DNA of 64,000 nt from Pedobacter alluvionis (lineage in GTDB: Bacteria; Bacteroidota; Bacteroidia; Sphingobacteriales; Sphingobacteriaceae): contig NZ_RCCK01000010.1 of NCBI RefSeq assembly GCF_003664035.1, positions 1 through 64,000 on the forward strand, in the 5' to 3' direction. A program made the translations under genes and the position numbers. The notes beneath the pieces are model-generated. The model saw only the letters and a program-made list of their open reading frames with translations. It was not told where the DNA came from and did no database searches. Every line of letters starts with the position of its first letter. Positions within the stretch are counted from its first letter, which is position 1. This document shows, in pieces, positions 26,601 to 36,020 of this stretch.

Positions 26601-27998
26601 ATCTCGGGCGGAAGTGGTGCTGAAGTGCAGCGCCCATTGGCAACGGTTGTTATCGGCGGACTAATCTCAGCAACATTGTTAACCCTTTTGGTGCTTCCTG
26701 TGCTTTATATCTGGGTAGAAAAAATGGGTATAAAAAAAGTAAAAATAGCTCCGGTAGCGGGAATAATTGTAGTGTTTGTTACATTGTTTGGACTTCAACC
26801 TGCTAAAGCCCAGACTCCATTGACCCTTCAACAGGCGGTATCTTCGGCGCTGGAAAACAACAGGGCGATTAGCGGGGCTAACCTTGGTGTAGGGTTGCAA
26901 CAGGCGCTCAGGAAAAGCGCTTTCGAAATGCCCAAAACTGAAGTTTCTATGCTTTACGGGCAATACAATAGTCTGGTTAAAAACGACAACAACTTTACCG
27001 TTTCGCAAAGCATTCCCTTCCCAACACTTTTCGCCGCAAATGCGGCATTAGGTAATGAACGCATCAAAGCAGGCCAGCTTCAGGTCGCTTCAAGTAAAAA
27101 CGAGCTTATTTTTCAGGTGAAGACGGTTTACACCAATCTTCAGTATCTCTATTCGAAGGAGAAACTGTTGCTGGAGCAAGATAGCATCTATAAGGGTTTT
27201 GTAAAATCGGCTTCGCTAAAGTACAAAACAGGCGAGAGCAACCTGCTTGAAAAGGTAGCCGCCGAGACACAGCTCAAGGATGTGCAAAATCTGCTCGATC
27301 AAAACAGGTCTGACATCGAAATTTATAAAACGCAGCTTGCTACGCTTCTTGGCAAAGACGGGCTACCCCTAATCGCCGACAAGTTTTTAAGGGAAACCCC
27401 TGAGATTTCAATAGGAGATACGGCGCTTCTAAATGAAAATCCAGCCATTGCCTATTTCAGGCAGCAGATCGTGATTGCCGAAAAACAGCGGAAGGTAGAA
27501 CTTGCCAAAGCATTACCCGATTTCACACTGGGTTACTTCAACCAGTCGCTAACTGGTTTTCAGAACGTTAACGGCAGTGATGTTTTCTTTGGCCGCGACA
27601 AACGTTTTCAGGGCTTCCAGGTAGGACTTTCCGTTCCCTTATTTTACAGGGCCTATTCAGCAAAGGCAAAGGCCGCATCAATTAACCGTGATATTGCCTC
27701 GAACGATCTGGAATTCCAGCAGCGAAAACTAACAGGCCAGTATCAGCAGTCCCTGGGCGAATACCTGAAAAACAGGAAACGTTACGATTATTTTATCACT
27801 TCGGCCCTGGCCAATGCGGCGTTGATCTTAAAAAACAGCCGGATTGCCTATCAAAATGGAGAAATAGGTTATTCGGAATATCTACTGAACCTTAAACAGG
27901 CGAACGGTATTTACGAAGGGTGTCTGATGGCCCTGCTCCAGTTAAGCCAGAGCATCAACCAGATTGAATTTTTAACCGGTAATAAACAATCATTTTAA
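23622..27998 (+). CDS. Heavy-metal RND efflux pump fused to a TolC-type outer-membrane channel (CusA-CusC fusion)
   Basis: 1458 residues. Residues 1 to about 1035 form an HME-RND permease with twelve membrane helices. Helix 4 carries DFGLIVDGAVIIVE (Asp401, Asp407), the HME1-type motif associated with Zn/Co/Cd rather than the CusA-type GVMVDAA motif. Residues about 1066-1458 form a TolC/CusC-like efflux channel (TLQQAVSSALENN, and SASLKYKTGESNLLEKVAAE). The junction, VAGIIVVFVTLFGLQPAKAQ, reads like a signal peptide with a cleavage site near residue 1063. Such fusions are known in Bacteroidota. It is followed 12 bases later by the adaptor gene, giving a complete tripartite pump. Confidence 0.93.
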   Translation: MLNRIIQFSIRQKLLVGIMILALIAWGIYSLRQLPIDALPDITNNQVQIITSSPSNGAEDIERFVTYPVEQTMATIPGIEEIRSFSRFGLSVVTVVFKENVEIYWARQQVSERLAEVERAIPKGIGTPEVAPLTTGLGEIYQYVIHPKKGYEKKYDATELRTIQDWIVRRQLLGVEGIADVSSFGGYLKQYEIALNPDKLRSMDISISEIFKALEKNNQNTGGSYIDKKPNAYFIRSEGLINSMEDIENIVVRTNENSIPVLIRNVAEVRIGAATRYGAMTRNDQGEVVGAVVMMLKGANSSKVIANVKTRMDQIAKNLPEGVVIEPFLDRTKLVDSAIGTVTKNLAEGALIVIFVLVLLLGNFRAGLIVASVIPLAMLFAICLMNLFGVSGNLMSLGAIDFGLIVDGAVIIVEASLHHLSIRKNKNRLSQQEMDVEIFESASKIRNSAAFGEIIILIVYLPILALVGIEGKMFRPMAQTVAFAILGAFILSLTYVPMMSALFLNKTISTKRNTSDRIMSFFQIVYTPMLNFALRARVAVVGIAIGLFAVCLIIFNYLGAEFIPTLEEGDFAVETRVLTGSSLSQTIEAATRAAKVLKANFPEVKEVIGKIGSSEIPTDPMPVEACDLIIILKDKGDWTNASTRDELAGKMQAKLEQYIPGVTFGFQQPIQMRFNELMTGARQDVVIKVYGEDFSKLSTYAAKIGAIARKIEGAQDVYVEQASGLPQVIIKFHREKIAQFGLNIEDVNTAIRSGFAGEAAGLVFEGEKRFDMVVRLEKENRQSLEDVKNLFVTAPNGNQIPLEQLADIQYREGPNQIQRDDAKRRITVGFNVRGRDVESVVKEIEQKIDAEVKFSPGYYPTFGGTFENLQAATKRLGIAVPLALLLILLLLYLTFSSVKHALLIFTAIPLSAIGGVLALWVRGMPFSISAGIGFIALFGVAVLNGIVLISEFNRLKKEGMKDIHEIIRTGTSVRLRPVIMTALVASLGFLPMAISGGSGAEVQRPLATVVIGGLISATLLTLLVLPVLYIWVEKMGIKKVKIAPVAGIIVVFVTLFGLQPAKAQTPLTLQQAVSSALENNRAISGANLGVGLQQALRKSAFEMPKTEVSMLYGQYNSLVKNDNNFTVSQSIPFPTLFAANAALGNERIKAGQLQVASSKNELIFQVKTVYTNLQYLYSKEKLLLEQDSIYKGFVKSASLKYKTGESNLLEKVAAETQLKDVQNLLDQNRSDIEIYKTQLATLLGKDGLPLIADKFLRETPEISIGDTALLNENPAIAYFRQQIVIAEKQRKVELAKALPDFTLGYFNQSLTGFQNVNGSDVFFGRDKRFQGFQVGLSVPLFYRAYSAKAKAASINRDIASNDLEFQQRKLTGQYQQSLGEYLKNRKRYDYFITSALANAALILKNSRIAYQNGEIGYSEYLLNLKQANGIYEGCLMALLQLSQSINQIEFLTGNKQSF

Positions 27999-28010
27999 AG
28001 CATTAATCTC

Positions 28011-29177
28011 ATGAGGTCTTTATATAAATATTTTATCCTGCTATCTTTTCCATTTTATCTGGCTGGCTGTAGTAGCCCCAATGCAGAAAAGGAACCCGAA
28101 AAGGACGCTGTTCATGAAGAGCGCGATATCGTAACGCTTACTCCAGAGCAACACAAGTTATCAGAAATTACCCTGGGCGATATTGAGCTTAAGGAATTAA
28201 GCGGAACAACAAAAGTAAACGGGATGCTCGACCTCCCACCACAGAGCCTGGTATCTATTTCCACACCGCTTGAAGGGATTGTAAAAAGTACCAATATGTT
28301 GCAGGGAAAACGTGTAGCCAAAGGGGAACTCGTAGCGGTAATGCAGAATCCGGAATTCATTCAGATGCAACAAGATTATCTGGATTATAAAAGCCAGCTA
28401 CAGTTCTTAAAGCAGGAACTCGACCGCCAGGAAGAATTAGCAAAGGAAAATGTAAATTCCAAAAAAGCATTGCAGAAGGCAAGGAGCGAATACCAGAGTG
28501 TAAGTGCAAGATTGCTGGGGCAGCGTTCAAAACTTTCCATTATGAATATCAGTTTTCCGGCACTGGAAAAAGGACAGATCCAGAAAACCTTTAACCTCTA
28601 TACACCAATGGCGGGTTACGTTACACAGGTTAATACCAATATTGGCGCCTTTGCCAATACAACCGATGTGCTGTTCAAGATCGCCGATACCGAGCACCTG
28701 CATGCAGAGCTTACGGTATTTGAAAAAGATGTACCGAAGCTTAAGCTTGGGCAGAAAGTCCGCTTTGTACTGGCCAACGAGGAAAAGGAACGTATGGCTA
28801 CGGTTTACCTCATCGGCAGGGAAATCAGTAAAGAGCGTACCGTGCAAATTCACTGCCACCTGGACAAGGAGGATACTCAGTTGCTTCCGGGTATGTATCT
28901 CAAGGCCTATGTAGAAAGTGGCATGAACAAGGTAGAAGCATTACCCGATGCGGCAATTGTGGAATTTGAAGGCAAAAAAATCGTGTTTATCAATCAGCCT
29001 GCTGCTACGGACAGTAGTATTTACCGGTATAGGATGATGGAAGTAAAAACAGGTGTTGCCGAGAATGGTTACACCCAGGTTTCTTTTGGCGGGCAAATTA
29101 ATAATGCAAAGGTGGTGATTAAGGGTGCTTATGATTTGTTGAGCAAGGTAAAGAATGCCGAAGAGGAAGGACATTAA
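28011..29177 (+). CDS. RND efflux periplasmic adaptor lipoprotein (CusB/CzcB-like)
   Basis: 388 residues with a lipobox LAGC (Cys at about residue 20), so the protein is lipid-anchored. The body has the barrel-sandwich and hairpin layout of membrane-fusion proteins: PPQSLVSISTPLEGIVKS, a coiled-coil of about residues 115-170 (LKQELDRQEELAKENVNSKK) and then GYVTQVNTNIGAFANTTDVL. It bridges pump and channel and may hand metal to the pump. It is the last gene of the operon. Confidence 0.93.
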   Translation: MRSLYKYFILLSFPFYLAGCSSPNAEKEPEKDAVHEERDIVTLTPEQHKLSEITLGDIELKELSGTTKVNGMLDLPPQSLVSISTPLEGIVKSTNMLQGKRVAKGELVAVMQNPEFIQMQQDYLDYKSQLQFLKQELDRQEELAKENVNSKKALQKARSEYQSVSARLLGQRSKLSIMNISFPALEKGQIQKTFNLYTPMAGYVTQVNTNIGAFANTTDVLFKIADTEHLHAELTVFEKDVPKLKLGQKVRFVLANEEKERMATVYLIGREISKERTVQIHCHLDKEDTQLLPGMYLKAYVESGMNKVEALPDAAIVEFEGKKIVFINQPAATDSSIYRYRMMEVKTGVAENGYTQVSFGGQINNAKVVIKGAYDLLSKVKNAEEEGH

Positions 29178-29448
29178 ATGTTTAAGCTGGGTTTAGTGAT
29201 CCTTTGGCAGGAATAATTGAATCTATTGGCTATTTAGGGGTGTTTGCGATGATACCTGCTCGTGCTATTTGCAATTAATGATTAATTTTTTAGTTCAGAC
29301 CGGGCCAAAAATCATATCTTGAAAACTAAACGTAACTAACAGGTGTTAGGTATCGTAAAGTAAATCAGTTAATTAAGCGGTAAAAAATGGGCAATCGCAC
29401 ATATTGTTTACTATTTTTACTGAATAGGTACATAGCTATAGGATAAAT

Positions 29449-30567
29449 ATGAATACCAGAAGAGATTTTCTACAAAAAATGGGTGCATCAGCATTGATGC
29501 TGCAATTGGGGTCTATATCAGCATTTGCGAATGCTACCGATCAGATCGAACAGCCTTACGAGGGTAGGGTACTCCGGGTAGCCATCATGGGTTTAGGTGG
29601 ATATGGCACCCGTGTAGCGGAGGCTTTGAAGGCCTGTACCAAGGCGAAGCTGGTAGGTGTAATTAGTGGTACGCCTTCAAAAATTAAGGAATGGCAGACT
29701 AAGTACAACATCCCTGAAAAGAATTGTTATAACTATGACAACTTTGATCAGGTCAAAAACAATCCGGATATAGATGCGATTTATGTGATTACGCCAAATG
29801 CATTGCACCATAGTCAGGTTATCCGCGTTGCAAAAGCAGGCAAACATGCTATATGCGAAAAGCCGATGGCATTGAATGCCAAAGAGGGACAGGAGATGGT
29901 TGATGCTTGTAAAAAAGCAAATGTAAAATTACTGGTTGGCTATAGGTTACATTTTGAACCTCGTACACTGGAGGTGATCAGAATGAGAAATGCAGGCGAC
30001 TTCGGTCAAATTAGGTTTTTCCAGGGACAATGTGGTTTTAAAGCAGGCGACCCTACGCAGTGGCGATTAAACAAAGCACTTGCAGGCGGGGGATCAATGA
30101 TGGATATTGGAATCTATGCCATTAACGGAGCCAGGTATATGGTGGGCGAAGAACCAATTTGGGTGACGGCTCAGGAAACCAAAACCGACCCTGTAAAGTT
30201 TAAAGAAGGTGTAGATGAAACCATACAATTTCAATTGGGTTTCCCGGGCGGTGCAGTAGCCTCATGCTTGTCTAGTTATAATATCAATCACCTGGATAGA
30301 TTTTTTATGAGCGGCGATAAGGGCTTCGCAGAAATGCAACCTTCTACCGGTTATGGGCCGATCAAGGGTAGAACACATAAGGGTGAACTCATGCAACCCA
30401 TAACTACGCATCAAACGGTTCAGATGGATGAAATGGCAACTATTATTTTTGAAGATAAAAAGCCGGTAGTTCCTGTAAATGGTGAGGAAGGTTTGAAAGA
30501 TCTTAAAATTATTGATTCCATCTATGAGGCTGTAAAAACAGGAAAAAAGATCAAACTAACGGCTTAG
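29449..30567 (+). CDS. Tat-exported Gfo/Idh/MocA-family oxidoreductase
   Basis: 372 residues. The N-terminus MNTRRDFLQKMGASALM is a twin-arginine signal, so a folded NAD(P)-bearing enzyme is probably exported, like glucose-fructose oxidoreductase. The Rossmann motif IMGLGGYGTRVAEAL begins near residue 46, and the family signature AGKHAICEKPMALN carries the catalytic-region Lys. The C-terminal sheet domain follows. The sugar substrate is unknown. The last 119 bases reappear as an orphan fragment at 36558-36676. Confidence 0.92.
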   Translation: MNTRRDFLQKMGASALMLQLGSISAFANATDQIEQPYEGRVLRVAIMGLGGYGTRVAEALKACTKAKLVGVISGTPSKIKEWQTKYNIPEKNCYNYDNFDQVKNNPDIDAIYVITPNALHHSQVIRVAKAGKHAICEKPMALNAKEGQEMVDACKKANVKLLVGYRLHFEPRTLEVIRMRNAGDFGQIRFFQGQCGFKAGDPTQWRLNKALAGGGSMMDIGIYAINGARYMVGEEPIWVTAQETKTDPVKFKEGVDETIQFQLGFPGGAVASCLSSYNINHLDRFFMSGDKGFAEMQPSTGYGPIKGRTHKGELMQPITTHQTVQMDEMATIIFEDKKPVVPVNGEEGLKDLKIIDSIYEAVKTGKKIKLTA

Positions 30568-30921
30568 CTAAGGGAAATTTTAAGGTGGTTTTATTGGACT
30601 AATGGGTCGCTTTGACCAACAAATTCATAAAGAAATAAGCTTCAAGGTTCATATATTGAAGGTCAGGCGGGAGCAAAATTCGTCCCAGGTAGATTCTCTG
30701 GGTGGTCTTTTGTTTTATCTGTTTTTCATAGATTTGATAGGATTGTTTTGGGTTTATACATAACAATCCCCGATTTTGTATCTATATTCTTAAAGTTATT
30801 GAATTTACAATAGCTTTATTTTCAGTACAGGGGGCATCTTGTCTGCTTTGATACCTAAATGTCACACATGTAGAGCCCTGAACAGGTAGTCAGATTTTTA
30901 ACAAAAACAAACTTTAGAATA
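30568..30921. other. Intergenic region with no recognised feature
   Basis: 354 bases of AT-rich sequence between two plus-strand genes. A short imperfect stem (CCCAGGTAGATTCTCTGGG, 30687-30705) may be a weak terminator for the oxidoreductase gene. No ORF or repeat of note. Confidence 0.45.
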
Positions 30922-31986
30922 ATGAACCAATTCACTACACTGATTTTATTGATGCTATTTTTTTCTACAGCATTTGGGCAAAAGACCGCCACAAATAAAT
31001 TAGAAGATCTGTCAATTGCAGTAAAAAATGGTGCTTATCCTAACCTTGAGGGGCTGATGATAACCAGAAATGGCAAACGGATATATGAAAATTATTTTCA
31101 TGGATTTGGTAAAGACAGTCTTCATGATACCCGTTCTGCTTTTAAGTCAGTAGCGGGCATATTAGTCGGTATTGCTATTGACAGGGGATTTATTAAAAAT
31201 GTCGACGAAAAAGTATATTCTTTTTTTTCTGAATATAGGCCTTATGGAAATTGGGATACGCTGAAAGACAGTATGACCATTGAGAATTTACTTGAGATGA
31301 AATCTGGCTTTGACTGCGAAGAATGGAATGGGAGCAAGGATTGTGAAGATGATATGCAGACTAAGCAGGACTGGATAAAGTTTTGTCTCGACCTGCCATT
31401 AAAAAACAAACCGGGGACCCGGTGGGATTATACATCAATAAATGCAGTGCTTTTAGGTGGAATAATTGCTCATGCTTCACACATGACTGTTTCGGATTTT
31501 GCAGATATGTACGTTTTCAAACCCTTAGGTATCACGAAATATAGATGGACCAAAGATTCTATGGGCCATGAAACAACAGCAGGTTCCTTTTACGTTTCTT
31601 CCGGAGACCTGAATAAAATAGGACAATTAGTCTTAAACGATGGCGTTTTCAATGGTAAAAGAATAGTATCTAAAAAATGGATAAAAGTTATGACGGAAAA
31701 ACGTCATAAAATTGAGGACTTTTCTAATGTTAAGATTTCTACAAACAGTGCAGCTATTCCACAGCCAACTTATTATGCTTATACATGGTATAACGAAGAA
31801 GTAAAAACTGAAAATTTTGCATACAACATTGTTTTTGCTTCGGGAAATGGAGGACAGTATATTATGGTGGTAAGAGAATTAGGCCTGGTTGTATCATTTA
31901 ATGGAAACAGCTATAACTCTTCGAAGTCAAAATTGCCTTTTGACATCATGATTAAATACATTTTGCCTTCTTTTGACCAAAAATAG
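30922..31986 (+). CDS. Secreted serine hydrolase of the class C beta-lactamase / 6-aminohexanoate hydrolase fold
   Basis: 354 residues with a signal peptide ending FFSTAFGQ. The SxxK motif is Ser72-Lys75 in RSAFKSVAG. The tyrosine motif region is WDYTSINAVLLGG, where the usual YxN reads YTS. The third motif region is FASGNGGQYIMV, the GGQ form seen in nylon-oligomer-hydrolase-like enzymes rather than KTG. It probably acts as an esterase, amidase or peptidase in the periplasm; beta-lactamase activity is not implied. A monocistronic gene. Confidence 0.88.
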   Translation: MNQFTTLILLMLFFSTAFGQKTATNKLEDLSIAVKNGAYPNLEGLMITRNGKRIYENYFHGFGKDSLHDTRSAFKSVAGILVGIAIDRGFIKNVDEKVYSFFSEYRPYGNWDTLKDSMTIENLLEMKSGFDCEEWNGSKDCEDDMQTKQDWIKFCLDLPLKNKPGTRWDYTSINAVLLGGIIAHASHMTVSDFADMYVFKPLGITKYRWTKDSMGHETTAGSFYVSSGDLNKIGQLVLNDGVFNGKRIVSKKWIKVMTEKRHKIEDFSNVKISTNSAAIPQPTYYAYTWYNEEVKTENFAYNIVFASGNGGQYIMVVRELGLVVSFNGNSYNSSKSKLPFDIMIKYILPSFDQK

Positions 31987-32019
31987 TTGCCTTCCTACAT
32001 GAACCTAATGTGGTATTAA

Positions 32020-32211
32020 GTTTATGATAAAACAAGAGCGCATCAATTAAATTTTGATGAGGGCATCATTTCACATCAGGTTTATTCAATATCAGCAATT
32101 TTCCGGTTGCATGGCCGTAAGAAAGACAATCTTTATAAATATAGGCCTGTTTTTATTCCGGGCAAATTTCACGATCCTGATGGTGCAATGACTTTTAGGG
32201 TTTTAATTTGA
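32020..32211 (+). pseudogene. Possible decayed gene remnant (63 codons open, no start)
   Basis: In the 380-base gap before the CheB-CheR kinase gene, one frame stays open for 63 codons and ends at TGA 32209-32211. It has coding-like composition (YKYRPVFIPGKFHDPDGAM) but no start codon. I do not recognise the family. It could be the tail of a truncated gene or chance; nothing else is visible in 31987-32367. Confidence 0.25.
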
Positions 32212-32367
32212 AATGACCAGGAAAAGAAATATTATTAATATCCGCTGCCAGGTATTAAATACCTATCTTTAATCACATATTTTTCTTATTACCCCTCTTT
32301 TTGACAGTACATACCGTACTGTTTTGACCAATCGATACGATTTGGATTGCCTTACATAATACCGAGA

Positions 32368-35300
32368 ATGAAATTGAAAGACCCTGAATATATAATTGCC
32401 ATTGGCGCATCTGCGGGTGGACTTGAAGAAATCAACACATTTTTTGATCATACACCTTTGGATGGCGTATCTTATATTGTGGTTCAGCATCTTTCTGCAG
32501 ATTTCAAGAGCCGGATGGCAGAAGTAGTTGCGAAACACAGCAAACTTTCAGTAGAGGAGGCAACGGAAGGGATACTAGTGGAAACCAACCGTGTTTACCT
32601 CATTCCTCACGATAAATTTATGACCGTAAAAAAGGGAAACCTCTATCTGCGTGAGAAGGAAAAAACAAAAAGCCCACACCTGACGATCAACACATTTTTT
32701 AATTCGCTGGCCTCAGACTATGGCAATAAGGCGATTGTAGTAGTACTCTCAGGTTTGGGAAGTGATGGAGCGGAGGGGCTTATTGCAATAAAAAAGGCCG
32801 GTGGAATGGTAATCGCCAGAAATCCTGAAACTTCAGCTTTTCCAAGTATGCCTTCCAAAGCCATTGCTACAGGAATGGTCGACTTTATCCTGGAGCCTGC
32901 TGCCATGCCGGGTGCTATTGAAGACTATGTGAATTACGCAGGAGAGATAAAAAAAGAAACCATAGATGATGACAAGAAATTGGCCATGATCGTTGATCTG
33001 ATCAGGCAGCGTTCGCCACTGGATTTTTCTGATTATAAGCCAACTACCATCTTAAGAAGAACCAAACGCCGGGCAGCCTATCATGATCTTGCTACCCTTT
33101 CCGACTATTATGAATTTCTTAAAAGTTCACCAGAAGAGATTGAAGCACTCTCAAAGGATTTTCTCATCAGTGTAACTGCTTTTTTCAGGGACAAGGAAGC
33201 CTTTGATTACATACAGAACAATGTAATCCCTGGCCTATTGAAGAAGCTGGCCCCTAATGAAGAGCTCAAACTCTGGGTGGCAGGATGCGCAACAGGAGAG
33301 GAAGTTTATTCTCTAGCCATGCTTATTGCAGAACACCTTACCGGAGATTACGCCCTCACCATAGTTAAGATATTTGCAACCGATATAGATAGTGCCGCTC
33401 TACTTCATGCGGGTAAAGGAATTTATCAGGCAGACACGGTAAAGAATGTAAGCAAAAACAGGCTGGAACAATATTTTATAAAGGATGGGGACGGGTACCG
33501 CATAAAGCCTGTACTGCGTAAGATGGCCATCTTTGCCCAGCACGATCTGGTTAAAAACCCACCGTATTGCAACATGCATTTTGTCAGCTGCCGAAATGTA
33601 CTGATTTACATGGCGCCCATACTACAGCGAAAAGTGTTTTCCATGCTCCTTTTCGGACTTAAAATGGACGGTTTTCTTTTTCTCGGCTCCAGTGAGAACC
33701 CAATGCCGATTATCGAGAATCTTAAAGTAGTTAACAAGCAGTACAAGATATACCGGAACATAAAACCTAAGCGGGCTCTCAGCTTTGATACTTTCTCTAT
33801 GCCCGATGCCTTAGCGGTTAAACACCGACCGCCTTCCGATCCAGGCGAAGGGATTTATAATGATGTAAATACCCTGTTATCAGAAAAAATGCAGGGCATG
33901 CTAGCTGAAAATCTAGACTATCTTGCCCTCTGTATAGACGATCACAAAAATGTCATCAGGTCTTACGGGAACACCAATAAGTTTCTGGTTTCAAAGCACC
34001 TCACAACCAATCTTGAAAAACTGTTGCCTCAGAAACTGGCCATGGTATTTCATACTATGCACAATAATGTGATAAAAAGCGGAACAAAAGCTACGCTAAA
34101 CGGGATCCAGGTAAATCAGGAAAATTCCACTATGCGGATCAATCTGACCCTGATGCCCATTGAAGGGAAAGCAACTGATCCGAAACTGATTATGGTCACA
34201 TTTGTTGAAGATAAGTCATCTGTAGTATCCGAACAGGAGGCAACAGACTTTAATGAAAAAGTTTATCATGACGAGTATATAAAAAATCTCCAGGAAGAAC
34301 TCAGAGACTTAAAGGAAGAGCTTAAAGCCACATATGAGCAGCTGGATGCGTCAAACGAGAACATGCAATCATTTAATGAGGAAATGATCTCGGCCAATGA
34401 GGAGATGCAAAGTACCAATGAGGAAATGCAGTCGGTAAATGAAGAACTTGACACCATAAATTCTGAATACCAGCTTAAAAATAGAGAGCTTCTGGATATA
34501 AATGATGATCTGAATAACTATTTTAGGAGCAATGTGAACGGACAGATCTTCATCAATGAGGAGCTGTTACTGATGAAGTTTTCACCTGGTACGGTAAAAC
34601 AGATCAACCTCCTCGAAACCGATATCGGCAGGCCCTTGAGCAATATCACCACCAATATTAAATTCGAAACTATCATTGAAGATATTAAAAAGGTATTGGA
34701 GCATGGGGATGTCATCACTAAGGAAATCGAAACCAATAACGGTAAATGGTACCAGGTAATGACAATGCCGTATATACAGCAATCAGACCATAAAAACAAT
34801 GGTGCAATTGTAACCTTTAATGATGTGACCGAACTGAAAAAAGTTCAACGTGAGCTTGACGTGAGTAACAGAACACTCGCAATGGCGTTGGATGCGGCCG
34901 AGATGGGCATGTATTCCATTGATGTAAATACCAGAGCTTTTATCCCCTCCGTGAGAATGAAGGCTTTTTTTGGCTACTCTGCTGAACAGGAAATGTTATA
35001 TAGTGACGCACTTGCGAGAATAGGAAAAGAGTACCGGGAAACGTTTGCAAATGGTATTGAAAACAGTATCAGCAAGGGTGAAAAAATGGATATTGAATAT
35101 CTACTAAACATTCCGTCGGACGATAAATCCCGTTGGGTAAGGTCTATCGGTAACGTTGTTTACAATGATGAAGATAAACCTGTTTATTTTGCCGGTCTGC
35201 TGAACGATGTGACGATCCATAAGGAAGATGAGATCAGAAAAAATGATTTTATTGCTATGGCCAGCCATGAGCTGAGAACACCGCTCACTACGCTGCATGG

Positions 35301-35907
35301 CTATATCCAGCTTATGGGATCAAGGACAAAAGACTGTGGTGATGAGTTCCTGATCAGCTCACTTCAAAAAGTTGGACAACAGGTTAAGAAGATGTCAGTG
35401 CTGGTAAACGGTTTTTTGAATACCTCAAGTTTTGAAGCGGGTAAGATTTATTTAAATCCAGAGACATTTGAGATGGGCAAACTGCTTCTGGAAACAATTG
35501 AGGATGCCAGAATTATTGTGCTTAAGCACAAAATTAAGTTTACATCTCATCAAGACTGCTCTATAACTGCAGACAGGGATAAGATCGGACAGGTCATAAA
35601 CAACCTGATCAGTAATGCTGCAAAATATGCTCCCTCTGGAACAGATATTAAAATTTCTTTAACAGTTTCTGAAACTATATTGATTGTAACCGTAAAAGAT
35701 CAGGGTATTGGTATCAAAGAAGCGGATCAGGAGAAACTCTTTGAAAGGTACTACCGTGCAGATGATATACAGACCAGGAAAATTTCTGGATTTGGTCTTG
35801 GTCTCTATCTGTCTGCCGAGATCATAAAGTTACACAAAGGAAAGATCTGGGTAGAAAGTGAAATTGGTAAAGGCTCTAGTTTTTGTTTTAGTTTGCCGAT
35901 CAGCTAA
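32368..35907 (+). CDS. CheB-CheR-PAS-histidine kinase fusion protein
   Basis: About 1179 residues from the ATG at 32368; a TTG seven codons upstream is less likely. The CheB methylesterase domain (about 8-185) has catalytic Ser15 (GASAGG), His41 (VQHLSAD) and Asp133 (GLGSDGA). The CheR methyltransferase domain (about 205-460) has the SAM motif VAGCATGEEVYSLAML near residue 302 and FVSCRNVLIYM. A long coiled coil (about 631-717) with repeats of NEEM.S.NEEMQS leads to two PAS-like regions. HisKA has His967 (MASHELRTPL), and HATPase_c has DQGIGI and GFGLGLYLS. No receptors or other che genes are nearby, so it is probably an orphan signalling protein rather than part of a chemotaxis array. Confidence 0.95.
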   Translation: MKLKDPEYIIAIGASAGGLEEINTFFDHTPLDGVSYIVVQHLSADFKSRMAEVVAKHSKLSVEEATEGILVETNRVYLIPHDKFMTVKKGNLYLREKEKTKSPHLTINTFFNSLASDYGNKAIVVVLSGLGSDGAEGLIAIKKAGGMVIARNPETSAFPSMPSKAIATGMVDFILEPAAMPGAIEDYVNYAGEIKKETIDDDKKLAMIVDLIRQRSPLDFSDYKPTTILRRTKRRAAYHDLATLSDYYEFLKSSPEEIEALSKDFLISVTAFFRDKEAFDYIQNNVIPGLLKKLAPNEELKLWVAGCATGEEVYSLAMLIAEHLTGDYALTIVKIFATDIDSAALLHAGKGIYQADTVKNVSKNRLEQYFIKDGDGYRIKPVLRKMAIFAQHDLVKNPPYCNMHFVSCRNVLIYMAPILQRKVFSMLLFGLKMDGFLFLGSSENPMPIIENLKVVNKQYKIYRNIKPKRALSFDTFSMPDALAVKHRPPSDPGEGIYNDVNTLLSEKMQGMLAENLDYLALCIDDHKNVIRSYGNTNKFLVSKHLTTNLEKLLPQKLAMVFHTMHNNVIKSGTKATLNGIQVNQENSTMRINLTLMPIEGKATDPKLIMVTFVEDKSSVVSEQEATDFNEKVYHDEYIKNLQEELRDLKEELKATYEQLDASNENMQSFNEEMISANEEMQSTNEEMQSVNEELDTINSEYQLKNRELLDINDDLNNYFRSNVNGQIFINEELLLMKFSPGTVKQINLLETDIGRPLSNITTNIKFETIIEDIKKVLEHGDVITKEIETNNGKWYQVMTMPYIQQSDHKNNGAIVTFNDVTELKKVQRELDVSNRTLAMALDAAEMGMYSIDVNTRAFIPSVRMKAFFGYSAEQEMLYSDALARIGKEYRETFANGIENSISKGEKMDIEYLLNIPSDDKSRWVRSIGNVVYNDEDKPVYFAGLLNDVTIHKEDEIRKNDFIAMASHELRTPLTTLHGYIQLMGSRTKDCGDEFLISSLQKVGQQVKKMSVLVNGFLNTSSFEAGKIYLNPETFEMGKLLLETIEDARIIVLKHKIKFTSHQDCSITADRDKIGQVINNLISNAAKYAPSGTDIKISLTVSETILIVTVKDQGIGIKEADQEKLFERYYRADDIQTRKISGFGLGLYLSAEIIKLHKGKIWVESEIGKGSSFCFSLPIS

Positions 35908-35970
35908 AAGTGATACTGGATTAATGGCAGCATTAAATGCAAAATTAATTCAGGGTTTTAAAATAAAAAA

Positions 35971-35993
35971 ACATCCGTCTTTTGGACGGATGT
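35971..35993. terminator. Bidirectional terminator between the kinase and cold-shock genes
   Basis: A nine-base-pair stem ACATCCGTC/GACGGATGT with a TTTTG loop, preceded by a run of A and followed by TCTT. It lies between two convergent genes. The A-run makes the minus-strand direction, ending the cold-shock gene, the stronger one. Confidence 0.85.
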
Positions 35994-36020
35994 TCTTAAC
36001 AATGTATGAAGGTTATTATC

